This document shows positions 48,501 to 60,800 of a stretch of 64,000 nt of DNA, piece by piece. Source of the DNA: Coffea arabica (lineage: Eukaryota > Streptophyta > Magnoliopsida > Gentianales > Rubiaceae); assembly GCF_036785885.1 (NCBI RefSeq), contig NC_092310.1, forward strand, positions 372,001 through 436,000. The letters run 5' to 3'. The position numbers were made by a program, and so were the translations under genes. The notes beneath the pieces were generated by a model. It made no database searches, was not told the origin of the DNA, and saw only the letters and a program-made list of their open reading frames with translations. The stretch's first letter is position 1, and every line of letters begins with the position of its first letter.

Positions 48501-50510
48501 TATCCTTGGCTAGAGTTTGTCTATTATTTATTTAATTCCTGTCTATATTCATGTTAGTTAATCGTTTACTTTTGGTTGAATTGCTTAATTGTTTTTAGTT
48601 TCATTTAGATAAAACTCCACCGTGTCCCGAACTTGAAAAGAAATGAATTACCCCTAGTCTCTGTGGATTCGACCCTACTCACCGCTATATACAAATTTGT
48701 ATTTTCTTGAGTAGGTAATTATTATTGCACAGGTTTGGCACCTGTCACAAGGTCTTCAGTGGTGTTGATGTTGAGCATCTGAGAAAGGAGTGTTTTTTGC
48801 GTAGAAGGGGTATTGAGGGAGAAAAGGACTTTTGATTTCTCAAAGTTAACGATAAGTCTAGATTTGAGGCAAAAATCATTTAAGGTAGTTGTTACTGCCT
48901 AAATGGAGGAAGATTCAGCAGTGCTGAAGAAAATTACATCATCTGCATAAAAACAGTGGGAGAAGGTGGGGCCCTGTCTACCAAATTTAATTGGTTTCCA
49001 CAGCTTTTCTTCACATAGGAGTTCTATTTTTTGAGATAGGTACTCCATGCAGCGAATGAAAAGGTATGGGGAGATAGGATCTCCCTGTCTAATACCTCTA
49101 GATGGGGTAAAAAATTCTGTGATTTGGCTATTTATGATTAGGCCCAGCCTAGAAGAAGAGATGCATTGCAAGATAAGATTGATGAAAATAGAAGGGAGCT
49201 GGAAATGGTAAAGGGCTTCCCTAATAAAACCCAATTCCAATTTGTCAAAAGCCTTTTTAAGGTCGAGCTTGATTGCACAAAGGCCAGTTTTCCCACTTTT
49301 TTTTTTCAATCTAAAAAGAGCTTCTTGCACAAGCAGAATATTGTCTGAACAGCTTCTGTTAAGAAGGAAACTTGCTTGTGGCGGAGAGATGATATCAGAG
49401 AGGATAGGTCTTAGTCGGTTGACTAAGATTTTTGCTAGTACCTTATAGGCAGAGTTAATTAAGCCTATGGGTCTTAAATGTTTCGGGGTTTCTGGGTCTT
49501 CCACTTTCGGGATAAGACAGAGGAGAGTATCATTGACACCATGAGGGAAAGGTTTGAGCTCAAAGCAATCAGAGATCAGTTTAACGAGGGAAGGTGAGGT
49601 TTTATCCAAAATTTTTGAAAGAAATAGGGGTGTAGCCCATCTGGTCTCGGGGATTTGAAAGGTTTAAGTTCAAAGAGGGCTTTTTTTATTTCTTGAGGAG
49701 TAGGCTTAAGTGCAAGAGATCTTAGGGGCTCAAGCTTTTGGTTTGCAAGGGGTATGGGAAAAGGCTCAGGTTCTAGGTAATTTGAGGTAAAGTCTGTGGT
49801 GAAGAGATTGGCAAAGTAGGATTTAAAGATGTGTTTGATAAGAGAAGGATCAGTGACCCAATTACCAAGTTCATCTTTAAGATAGGAGATTTTGTTTTCT
49901 TTTCTCCTACACACAGCAGTGGTTTGAAGGAATTTGGAACTGAGGTTGTCCCAGCAGAGACAGTCCATTCTAGATTTCATTGCCTAAAGATCTTTTTCTT
50001 GATTCAGGACATGATTATATTCAGCTTGAAGAGAAATTTCCAGCTGGTCCAGAAAGGTTGAGTGATGATTTTGAAGCGATGATTGAATTCCCTTTAGCCC
50101 GTTGAGAATTTTCCTTATTTTCTTGAATATGTTCTCAAAGGTCTCAGAACTCCAAGAAGACACCAACTCAGAAAACTTGTTTAGTGGTATCACGGAAGGG
50201 TTTGTTAGGGTTATTCCAGACTCGATCAACCAGGGAGGCAAAAGAAGGGTGTTTAAGCCAGAATCTTTCAAGTCTAAAGATTTTTGGAGAAGGGCAAGAG
50301 TGTTGGGGTTTGAGGTTAACTAGGATAGGGTAGTGATCAGATCTAGTACGAAGGAGGTGCAGCACATTGGCGTTATCATAAAGAATGTACCACGAGTGAT
50401 TGCAAAAAGCTTTATCAAGTCTTTCGTGGACGATTTTTCCATTGATTCTTTTTCCAGTCCAAGTGAACTTTAGGCCGGAGAAACCCATGTCCATGAGTCC
50501 ACAATAGTCT
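45522..50510 (-). mobile_element. 5'-truncated, decayed L1-like LINE
   Basis: On the minus strand the element starts inside the endonuclease domain (DYCGLMDMGFSGLKFTW near 50500, then RSDHYPILVNL). It continues through reverse transcriptase with HLRPIGLINSAYKVLAKIL and the active-site FYADDVIFF near 48940, then the zinc-knuckle-like region. It ends with an RNase H domain (NTDGS, EMDSSS, YREANKCADILAN at about 45700-46070) before a poly-A tail (poly-T at 45522-45530). Several stops and frame changes make it inactive. A 1,295-bp solo LTR splits it. It inserted at the left end of the MITE in unit C. No clean target duplication is visible because the 5' junction is scrambled. Confidence 0.93.
47453..48747. 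mobile_element. solo LTR (1,295 bp) nested in the LINE
   Basis: The ends are tgatatgatg and cacctgtca (TG...CA), with a perfect 5-bp duplication caagg (47448-47452 and 48748-48752). Excising it rejoins the LINE frame as NTTEDLGAYLGIPL. Read on the minus strand it starts tgacaggtgccaaacctg. It has no internal domain and no second LTR, so it is a solo LTR. The family is not determined. Confidence 0.93.
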
Positions 50511-50616
50511 AAACAATTGTGTCGAGTTGAATCGAGTTGAACTTGTGTCTAAACAATAGTCTAAACAATAGTGTTTAAAAGTTTAGACAATTGCGTCTAA
50601 ACAATAGTCTAAACAC
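50511..50616. repeat. scrambled filler at LINE 5' junction
   Basis: About 105 bp made of reiterated tagtctaaacaa words, one of them inverted (gtttagacaattg), plus a piece of MITE sequence (gtcgagttgaatcgagttg). It replaces the first bases of the MITE and part of its left flank. Confidence 0.8.
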
Positions 50617-51029
50617 ATGTAAACGAGTTGAGTCGAGTTGAACTTTGGCCTAATCAAGCCGAGTCTCTAGTTAATTTTATGATTCTTGAATTCGAACTCG
50701 AACTCGAATTCGACGAGTTCAAAATATCAACCTCATTCTCGAGCTCGACTCAAATTCGAGTCGAGCTTAAAAAATAAAAAAAAATTATTATTTTATTTTT
50801 AAAAAATAAAATATACTTATTTTATTTTTTAAAATGAATAAAATAATAATTTTTTAAAAACAATAAAATAGTAGGGCTATACATATGTAATTTTACTATT
50901 AAAAGAAAAAAATAAAAAATTTATATATAATTGAGCTTGCGAACCAACTAGCTTAATATTTTTGAGTTCGATCTCGACTCGAGCTCGATGTTGACCGAGC
51001 TTGATCGGTTCGATTCGTAAGCAGCCCTA
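50617..51029. mobile_element. GAGCTCGAG-family hAT MITE, copy C, left end lost
   Basis: Homology to copies A and B starts at atgtaaacgag and runs to gcagcccta. The right flank gtctgtaa corresponds to the gtctagaa duplication. The first bases were lost at the LINE junction. Confidence 0.88.
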
Positions 51030-51302
51030 GTCTGTAATGATTGTGCCACTCACTCTAGCACAAATGGTAGAAACTACACATTTAATTCTAAAAGATTTTC
51101 TCAGGAAATAGTTTCTGTCAAGATTCTAAGAAACTATTCTCACAACACACACACACACACACACACACACATATTAGGCACTGATCCTCTCGCATTATTC
51201 TCATAACTTTCCAGGAATTCCAATGACAAAAGAAATAGTACAGTATATAAAGATAGGAGGCGGACACGAGATCAGGGGAATGAATGAAATTAAGAAAGTT
51301 GT

Positions 51303-52666
51303 TCACAGGGCTGATCTGACAAAAGTGGAGCCATCAATAATACTGTGATGGTTGTTGCTCAACAACTTCTCTAGCTCTCTCACAAATCTGTCCATCGCAA
51401 AGCCCGGGAGGCAAATAGGAACCACTCTTCCTTTCTCCCCGTTCTTGTTCGTGACAGGTATGTAAAAGCTCGCCACGCCGGGGATGGCACTAACCCCGCC
51501 CTTGGCCGGGCCTCCGAACTCTGGCCTTCCCCAACCAAAGTCCACCTCATTGAACCCAATCCGAGTAACATCCGACACGAGATAAGTCCTCACCACGGTG
51601 AAATGAGGCCTCCCTTTGATAACCATTAAATCAGCCACCGATTTCATGTAATCTTCAGTCACATCACCTTTGGCCTTGGTCACCAGCTCCAACGCATATC
51701 TGAGAGGCCTCTTGCACAGCTCTCCGGCAGTCGTCAGGGCCACCGGAAATCCAAAGGCATTGCCGTAGTATCCTTGTGGCAAGGGTGGATCGAACTTGGA
51801 GCGAGCATTGACGACGTAGATCACGCGGACTTCCTCATTGGGTTCGGGCTGGAGGGCGATGGTTCGGCAAAGCCAGAGACAGGCTGTCAAAACCTCAAAT
51901 GTCGAACACTTGCGACTGATGTCGAGCGGGATGGATTTTCTCAAAGCTGACACCTCCGCCGGGCCAAAGAAGAAAGAGCGGTGGACCATGTCGTCCAGGG
52001 GAATTATGGTTCCTTTGGTATCGGGTACCTCATCGTATGCATGATGGATGCACGTCACCCTTGGCGGGTCTCTGGCGTTCAGGCGCTCTCTCTGCCATAC
52101 TGGCAGTACAGATGGGGCGGAAGCTCCCCGTGCGATTTCGCCGACTGCATTCATGAACTGAACGAGTCCGGTAACGTCGGCCATGGTGTGATTCAGGCGC
52201 ACTGCGAAGATGAAACCCCCGCATCTCAAACGAGTCACCTACAATACAAGTACTCAATTATGATCAGTAAGTAGATATACAGCAGTACTAGTAGTTGTTT
52301 TCATGCAGTAATTGCGACTGGAATTAATTTATGAAATTAGCAGTACACGTGACAAAGCAGTTAATCAGACCAGACCAATGCAATCGATCAGAACAGTCAA
52401 CCCAAGAAATTTGTCATCTTTTGATATTTTTTCAATTTTATTGTCATAAGAGTAAAATTTTACTACTAAAGATAACTGCCTAAATTCAGTAACTTCTATT
52501 TTATATATTTTTTTTTGCCAAAAAAAAATTCATACGATTTAAATAAAAACAACTTCTTAATTTGTACACTCAAGTATTCAACTCTAAATTCACCCCCTAA
52601 ATCCTTGGAGAAACAACCAAGACGAAAATAGACAGCTCCAGCCTCACCTCAGGGACAAATCAAGTC

Positions 52667-52697
<31 letters not shown>

Positions 52698-53175
52698 TAA
52701 AAAACGCAACAGTAAAGTTGGTTTAGACCTGTATAAGCAGTAAAGGACAGTGAAGGACTCCTGCAGACTCAGGAACATCATAGAGGAGCTCCTCCAGGCA
52801 GGGGAATGGAGGCTGAAGTTCTTCCCCAAACTGCTCCAGCGTCACCTCTGCATCCGCTTCAATGAACATGACACCCTCCCCCGTGCAGTCCACCACCAGC
52901 TTCCTCCCGGCGCATTCTCTGAGACGCCCCGCGAAGGGGTAGTAGAACACCAGAGCCTTGGCAATAGCCTCCCTGATCACCTTCACGGGGTCTCTCCTGC
53001 TATGAAGATGATCATCATCGCTGCGGTAAAATTGGATGACAGGGACTTGAAAGCGAAGACCCTCTTGATCGTCGATGTCAGAGAGGAGCTTGCATTCCCG
53101 AGGAGTGGACTTCGCCGGACGGACCAGCTCAGGCTTTTGTCTGGTCACCCTGAATGTCAGAGACTTTGATCCCAT
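51303..53175 (-). CDS. BEBT: BAHD acyltransferase, BEBT/HSR201-like, copy C
   Basis: Exon 1 is 52729-53175 and exon 2 is 51303-52238, 460 residues, with a phase-0 intron of only 490 bp. HxxxD is intact as HTMAD but is followed by Val (HTMADVTG), where A and B have Gly. DFGWG is intact. Other differences from A and B are LWLCRT for LWRCRT, NAFGFPV for NGFAFPV or NGFALPA, LRYALEL for LGYALEL, and [10 protein letters not shown] for [10 protein letters not shown]. The last is the usual BEBT form, so here copy C keeps the ancestral state and A and B share a derived one. The TATA box is at 53384. Function is as for the other copies; the Val next to the catalytic Asp and the Arg-to-Leu change might alter activity. 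Confidence 0.93.
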
Positions 53176-53383
53176 TTTGTTGCCCACAAACAAACTGCTA
53201 CGCGCGCAGTGATTTGACCACCACCAACGAATATATTTGCTCAGGCTCAGGCTTAGTAAATGAGAACACTAGTAATGAGAATGCTTTAATTGTGTGTATA
53301 CAAATAGATAGTTTGACACAGGAGAAGAAAGAAAGAAGATTTGGTAGTTTTGAGGATGCCTACCTTCCTTCCCACAGCATGGG

Positions 53384-53390
53384 ATTTATA
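53384..53390 (-). promoter_or_regulatory. TATA box of BAHD copy C
   Basis: TATAAAT on the minus strand, 209 bp before the ATG, in the same context as in copies A and B. Confidence 0.7.
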
Positions 53391-55018
53391 CAGTACCACT
53401 GATTGCAACAGTAGCCATAACTCATACGCAAGAGGAGTTGAAGTAAAAACACACCACGTCTAGTGCACTTAATTGTTTCTACTTGCATGTGCATTTTCCT
53501 CATCTTTTCCCACTTCTTTTGTCAATTGACCGACCTGCTATTTTGGTCTAGTCTTCTTCTCAGTTCTCACTTTCAGGCCTTCCCACTGTCGAACAACAAA
53601 AAGATGCTTCTTGTAACTTGGATCAACACGTAACCGCCAGTTATTTAAGGTTTGGCGGGTGGAAGGTAAGGGTGCGTAGTGAATCCACCAATTGTCACGT
53701 TAAGTAATTTCTTTAAAAAATTTAGATGGATGCGTAGTACATCTATTTGGTCTGATAGTGATTCACTTTTCATCGACTTTCCTAGACTCAGTTGAATTTT
53801 CCCTTTAGATTAGAATGGTGTAGGATTGACGATTGATAAAAAAAAAAAAAAAAAGAACTTGGATCAACACTTTCAAATGAATTTTTCTGTTCCTAAAATT
53901 TCTGGGCTATTTCTCTCAACACATTATTGTACCAGTAGCATACTTTAATTTTCCCTCGAGTTTCTCAGTACTTCTATGTGATGTGGACTTCCTCCTCCTG
54001 CAAATAGAAAACAAATTCCGTTTCAGCTTTTATCATTCATTACGCAATATATATTAGAATTTTAAATTTTTTTTTGAAAGAACTAAAATCTGATTATGTT
54101 AGTGCAAAATAATCCTAGACCTTCATGGGTGCAAATATAGGACAGAGCATCTATGCAAGTAAAAAATTAATATTACTCTTTGATTTAAAATTTACTAACC
54201 AAAAAATATTAATCTATTTTTACTTCCAACATATGCCGGAAGGGCACCAGTGAGAAGCTCAAAAAATCAAATTATCGTTCTAAAGCAAGGAACAGAAACT
54301 TATATAGTACATGTTCAGATTCATTTAGACACCAGTTAATTTCTGTCTTCTTCTTTTTTTTTTTTTTACTATTTTATTTTTCCTCCAAACCAATTTGCTC
54401 GAGCAACGTAACTAAGTTGACGACCTCAAAGCAATTGATTTTGACGTTTAAAGAAACGTAAAGATTGAGTACTATAATGATACAAATGGGCTGCGTGATA
54501 CACATTTTTTTTTGGCTAGAATCATTTTAAAACAAGAAAACGTGGGAAGGTGGTCGGTGAAGGATGGAAAACTACGGAAATGGTCCTGAGCAAAAGCTAT
54601 TTGATTATTTTTGCAATATGGTCAGACAAGGCAAGCACACCCTGATTTCCGATTAATGAGGTCTATACAGCAGAAGCCAAACTTTTATAACCATCTCTTG
54701 AAGCAGTTGGTCACCGCATGTCTTATCCAACTGGACAATATTGAATTTGGGTTTTATTTTATCCCAAATTCAACACAGTATGGTTGATAGAATAAAACTC
54801 AAATCCAACAGACAACGAGATGTTATCTTTTTTCGTGGCCAAAATTTTATAGAAGTGATTGTTAAATCTCATTCGAGTGGACAATGAACTATAACCTAAT
54901 TGGTAAAGATGATTCATCGTCAGATCATGGATTCTTTCAAGCCATTCATTCAAATGGATAATAAAAAATAACCTAATTGATAACACTATTCACCACCTAG
55001 TTGTGAATTCAAGACATC

Positions 55019-55173
55019 CGAGAGGAGCCCCTCGGGGCTTGGTTTGGTGGCATGGGATTGCTGAAGATGGGGCTTGGTCTCTGGTTCAAGTCTCGCAGCC
55101 AGCAAGTTATGGGAGCAGGAGATTTAGTCTGCAGGATCTACTTACTGCGGGACACTCCTTAAAAAAAAAAAAA
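55019..55173 (+). mobile_element. tRNA-derived SINE
   Basis: This 155-bp insert has an A-box-like tggtttggtggc (about 55040-55051) and a B box ggttcaagtct (55083-55093) about 40 bp apart. It ends in a poly-A tail and is flanked by the direct repeat aagacatc (55011-55018 and 55174-55181). Unit B at about 43672 has the empty site (caagtcatcagagg), so it inserted after the duplication. Confidence 0.9.
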
Positions 55174-55352
55174 AAGACATCAAAGAGGAAAAGTAAAAAA
55201 TTACTATTGATACTCTTTCCTTCCTTTTTTTTTCCCCAAACATATATAGACTAAGAGCTTAGGAACTTGTCCGAAGGTGTGTGTTTTTGCTGACGTGTTG
55301 ATTGGTAATTTGCTGAAAGGTTGTCGTCCTCCATGCGCCGTTCACGTGACCT

Positions 55353-56290
55353 GATGCTTGCAAATTGGGCTGTGAATTGTGTTCGTGAGCCACCGGCTGT
55401 TTTTGCTTCCATGCAACCCATTAAAGAGAGTACTAATAATAGTGATTGTCCTTTTTCTTCTCTTCAAGCAGTTTGTGGTTGGCATTTTTCCCTTCTTTTC
55501 CACCTTACCTAGTGCCAGGCTTTTGGTAATGAATTGTGATGAAAATTGGAGTAGTCATTGGACTGAATGTGACGGGTCATCTGTTTTCTGATACTTATTT
55601 GCCCTTGTTAAGCATTGCTCTTTTGTCTCCTTTTTTGCAGGTTTAATTAGTTTTGTACTTAGGTTATAGATGTAAAAAAAAAAAAAAAAAATCCCACCCA
55701 ACAATATTCGGAGATTGGATAGCTACTTTTGGTGCAGCAATGGCTCAAGTAGAATTAGTATCTCTGAACTATGGCTAGTTCCTTGCTATTATTTGCTTTC
55801 CTTGCCAAGTTAATGGCCAAATTCATTGCATCAATTTTCTTAAAGACCACCAGTTGCTTCATTTCTGACACTTGTTTTGCTTTTAGGTGACTGTAGAAAT
55901 TACTGCTAATTAGGAATGGTGGGTTTTACTTCGTATGCCATTGTGTTGCAAAGCAGACTGTAACTTTGCTATAAGTTACAGCTTTTTGATGCTTCTGTTT
56001 TTTTCTATTTTAGCTCTTTTGTCACCTCTCAAATAGCGAGTATGGTTCGAAGCCTTTTATTTTTTTCAAACTTAGTAATGGGTCCTCAGAACTTTGACAA
56101 ATTGATGTGCTTACATGTATAATTTTATTGTTGCAGCATGTCAGGACATGATCAATGGAAAATTTGTGAGACCTAGGCGGGCGCATTGTAACAGCTATGG
56201 TCCTGTAGATGAAAGACATTTAGGTTTTTCTTTTGTTGCTTGTTACCCTGCTATGATTTGTCCAAGGATCCTTGCACCGTAAGAAGAAAA
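55353..56290 (+). pseudogene. exon-like remnants of an unidentified gene
   Basis: Short open stretches next to plausible acceptors are shared by units A and C. 55355-55510 reads LMLANWAVNCVREPPAVFAS, 55529-55591 reads MNCDENWSSHWTECDGSSVF, and after ttgttgcag at about 56137 comes ACQDMINGKFVRPRRAHCNS. Stops prevent a continuous protein. I recognise no family, and the exon reading is tentative. Confidence 0.3.
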
Positions 56291-56331
56291 TGATTGCCTA
56301 TTGATTTATGGAATAGGCCATTGTACTACAA

Positions 56332-57831
56332 GAAGAAGGTTTATTCACAAAATAAGGATAATGACCATAAGTTATTATTTAATTCTTTGGAAAATAAGCA
56401 ATGATGTAGCTAATAGCATAAAAACCCAGAAAAGACTTTAAATTCCTTTTTTTTTTGTCTTATTCTTTGTAAATGCTTCTTTCCCCCCCCCCCTATCTGC
56501 ATTTTAGTTCTACATTTGTTGATGGGATTATAAGAGTCCGTGTTGTAGTTATAAGATGGTTGGTTTCCATCTTTTTTGAACTAACAAGCATGATTGCAAT
56601 TTGCTAAAATGGTTGTGCTTCTAGAAATTTGACAGACATGGATGCTATTCAAGTTATTAGCTCTGGCTTTCTTTGCAGTATGGTGTAAACTAGACATATA
56701 GTTTTTCAATTGGATATACTAAGGAAAAGCATTGTAGATTTTTATTCTTCTTTCTTGTTCTTCTTAGTGTCTTTCTGTTCCTGCATATACACGCTTTTTT
56801 TTTTTACTAGAATCATTCAAAAGCAAGAAAACGTGGAAGGTGGTCGTTGAAGGATGGGAAACTACTGGGGAGAGAGTCCTGAGCAAATAAGGCAACCACA
56901 CACCCTCATGTCCGATTAATGAGTTCTGCATAGCAGAAGCCAAAATTTTATAACCATTTCTAGAGTAGTTTCAAACCTTGTCTCCCGTCATGGTGTCACT
57001 TAATGTGACTTTTCATAGATCCATACGAGTGTTTATTGCTTCCATATGACAGTGATAGTTTAATCTCCGTCGATTTCCCGTGACTAAAATTTTATAAGAG
57101 TGGTCGAGTCTCGTTCAAGTGAACACCAAAGTGTAATCTTTTTTTTGTGAACAAAATTTTATAGAAGTGATTGTTAAATCTCATTCAAGTGGACAATGAA
57201 CTATAACCTAATTGGTAAGATGATTCATCGTTAGATCATGGATTCAAGTCATTCATTCAAATGAACAATAAAATATAACCTGATTGATAAAACGATTCAT
57301 CTGCTAAGACTGGCTAAGCGTATAACCAATATGAAATGAGCAAAACCCGCAAGACAAAAACACTAAAAAATGAGATGAATCATTATATTATTTAGATTTT
57401 TTCTTTGTTTTCTTACTGGATAGTTATCCATGTACAACAGAATATCTGATACTCCTCTCTGAAGAGCATTGTATAACAGCTAAAATGAAGACAATCTTGC
57501 TCGAACGCAGGAAAACAATTCACAATGACATTATACATTCAATATAAAATCTACCAAAAAGAACAATTCTAATGCAGTCGTCCCAAATACTATATACAAA
57601 GTTTGTCATCTGCTCTCCTAGTATTACACTGAAAGCTAATTTTTCTAACCCGACCGTCTGCTGCTCTACCATCAGAAATGCAAAAGAATAAACCTACTAC
57701 TTAACAGGCTTCAAACATATGTGCAAAAGCCACATCTTAACACTAAATGGATTCTGAGTTTGACACAAGCAAATAGAAAACAACCGAATGTTACCATGGG
57801 AAATACCTCAGTAATCCAAAACTCTTCGATT
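56332..57831. other. intergenic between unit C and MED13
   Basis: 56795-56960 repeats the unit flank (caagaaaacgtgg, ggatgggaaactactgggg) and 57140-57310 repeats the tRNA-like stretch found at 43560 and 54880. It is thus a fourth, partial copy. The last few hundred bases probably include the MED13 3' UTR. Confidence 0.75.
57140..57310 (+). repeat. dimeric tRNA-like repeat (possible SINE)
   Basis: Two related monomers contain ataacctaattggtaagatg and ataacctgattgataaaacg. The first is followed at SINE-like spacing by ggattcaagtc, a B-box-like word. The first monomer also occurs at about 43540-43680 (B) and 54860-54990 (C). There is no poly-A tail or clear duplication, so a SINE identity is only suggested. 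Confidence 0.35.
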
Positions 57832-60800
57832 CTATGACGGTGACTCCTCTGGCTGTCGAGATAACTCCTTATCAGCAAAGTGAAGAAGCCTTCTAAGTCT
57901 CAGAACCATGTCGCAGTGAAATGGCAATGCAGATCTCCTTTCCAAGTATGCAGGACTTACGGTCATCCATGATAAAGCATGAAGTTCTGCTGCCACAGAC
58001 TCGAGAACTAGATGAGTCTCTAATTCAAATTCCCTAGCTTCTGAACTTAAGCCCCTTCCTCCCAATTTCCCCATGCCCTTCACAATTTTATCTTGGGCCA
58101 TGTTATTACCTCCATAATAATCAACAAGACTCACGGAAAGTATAGAAGGCCATTCTTCTTTCGAGATGCTCCTAGAATCTTTCCTCATTGACGGAACAGC
58201 TTTTGAAACCACAAAACCAGTACAAAGGGGAATAGCAGAGCCTTTACTGTGTAGAAGGTGAGCTAGGGGTGGGGACTCAGCGGTAAGGCATGTGGGGAGC
58301 TGAAGAGGTGCAGGAGGGAGAAAACGTATGCTGGGTGACGGAATTAGAACATAGGAAGCAGATGTCAAACCAAGGGATCTTACGGGAGTATATCCTTCAA
58401 GATAACTTGGCTGGTTTAGAAAACCATTGCTCTGAGTTGACCCTGCATGCATGCAACAGGTGTATCAGATGGCAAAACCAAAACTACTTCTTAAGTCATG
58501 CCATTTTGATGGGATGGAGGATGTAAACCATCAATTGAATTGAATTGCTTTCGGACTGAAAACAATTTACATGAGCAGGACAAGGGGATAATTAAAATTG
58601 AAAAGTTTCCTCCAATCAAAATATATTGCAATATAATACTTTACATTCTCTTTCTAGCTCGTATGTTTTTTGGGAGCAAGTGAAGTAATGTTATCATCCA
58701 TACAGGCTATGGCAGCAGAAAAGAATACAAAGCAACGTCTCCATTCAAACCCCACAAGTACAAAAATGCTTGGTTTCTAGTGAAGTTGTACTTCTGCAGT
58801 TCAAATAAAGCACTTGTACTGTTTCTACATTTTGACTAAAGCATTAAAAACTGGAAAACTATGCTTCCAGGAGTTGAAGACTCCAGTCCAAACATGGAAA
58901 TTCAGTATGCAATACAGCTATGTTGAGCTTGGCAAATATTACTAAACAAAGTACATGCATAGAGGATCTTAATTCACCACCATATACATATACTTCTCTT
59001 GGAGAGGTCACTTCCTCATAATCAATGTAACAGGTTTCACGACAAAGCTAACCAAATGTGAGGTCACTACAGTTATTCAGGGTGTTAATCAAATATGTAA
59101 AGACACGTCAAAACCTTAGAAGCTACCAATTGCTACATTCTTGCAGCATCACCAAAGCACACTACAATCCGAGATTAAAAAAGAAAAACCTGACAATTTG
59201 TCAATTTGACACTTTTTACTAGCCTTGAATCTTTACATAAACAACACCCTTCAATGCATGAAAATTGCGCGTGAGACAGAGCTTCTTAAATGCAGACTGG
59301 AGACGTTTAATTTTCATTTTAATTTCTCAGATCCTATACACTACAAGGTCTAAATTTAGTTGAACCAGGGCTCTTTCAGTTCCAGACCAAAGGAACTACG
59401 AAGCCTGAGCTTCCTTATTTCCTTTTTATTTTATGTTACTAGTATGAATTGTCCACTTCTAGCTTTGTTTTGCAGCCGGTTCCTTGTGAGACTAGAGACT
59501 AGGACCCTTCTAATCAAATTCTAAGAGTGAAGCCCTTTCTATTAATTCACCACACTGATATACCCTAGGCAACTGCTTCACACCGGAGTAAAATCAACTA
59601 GTGGCCATATAACATGTATACCTCTCTTTACCATGAAAGGAGAAATTTATGGCAGAAATAACAATAAAGCTTCAGGCGTAGCATGAAGTACTAGTTTTCT
59701 GAGGAGCGATTTAGCTGCCATTCCTGAGGTCTTAACATTAAAACTTCATAGCAAGTTATCAAAATGGACTTTTCCCATTCTTGCCCATGGAACTATGTAA
59801 CCAACTAAAGCTGGCACCTCAGTTTCCTCCCCCCACCAAAAATAGTATAAGAGCCAAACAAACCCCAATCCCATTCTTTCGTTTCCTAATGAACATGTAT
59901 GGTCAATTTGGCAAACTGCAAGCACAGCAGATTTATCATTAAGGCCACACAACCAAATTTAAAATTTCGAGTCCAACTGAGGTGTAAGAGTTAACCCTGT
60001 CAGGCTAGCAACCATACATTTCAAGGAAGAGATCTCAAATGTTAGCGATGGATTTACACATTCACTGCCTCCTAGTTCACATATTTAGGCACTACAAAGC
60101 TCGAACTCATTAGTAAGTAAAGCAAACTACAAATGCAGTCAATCATGAATTAGTAAAACGATATGAATGGTTCACATGTAATTCAATCACCTCAATAATT
60201 CTTCAAGGAAAATATTCCCCTCTCATGCCTAATATTTATTATTATATGACCTCATAATTCACCTTCATACCAAATCAAACAAAAACTGTTACTTAAACTC
60301 TGCTGTTGAGTCATTATAATAGTGAACTACTTGCAAGCTTGGGACATTCAAGAAGGTACAATTTGGTCACATGAAGGGGTTTAGAGCTTCCAGTAAAACA
60401 TAAGAGAAGTTAATAATCTAATATATGGGTTTTAGCATATTAATGAGGTATGCATTAACTAAAACCGAAAGTTAAGTCAATCAATCAACTTACGATTGTC
60501 AAATTTAATGCAAATGTTAAAAAAAAATTAAGAAGAAGAATATGAGATGACTACCAGAAGCTAATGAATCTGCCTGGAAGACCAGCTGTAGAGAATGGTC
60601 AACTGATAGTGAGATAAAACTGATACTTTGCACCCACTGAAGCAAACCTCTCGAGCTATCCACTCCTCCCATCAGTTGCTTTCTGTTTGAAGGTTGTCCC
60701 AAACCACTTTTCATGAATGTCGAAGACTTTGAGTGAGGACTGTACAGAGGACCAGGCGAAGATGGAAGTGTTCTCTCTTGTAATAAAGTCATTTCTTGTT

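Larger units (their letters stand above)
44490..56331 (-). repeat. BAHD duplication unit C
   Basis: The unit runs from acgttccaatagtaatg to ggaataggccattgtactac. It is collinear with A and B but carries the LINE (with nested LTR) at the left end of its MITE and a SINE at 55019. Its distal part (55353-56290) is the most complete of the three. Confidence 0.88.
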
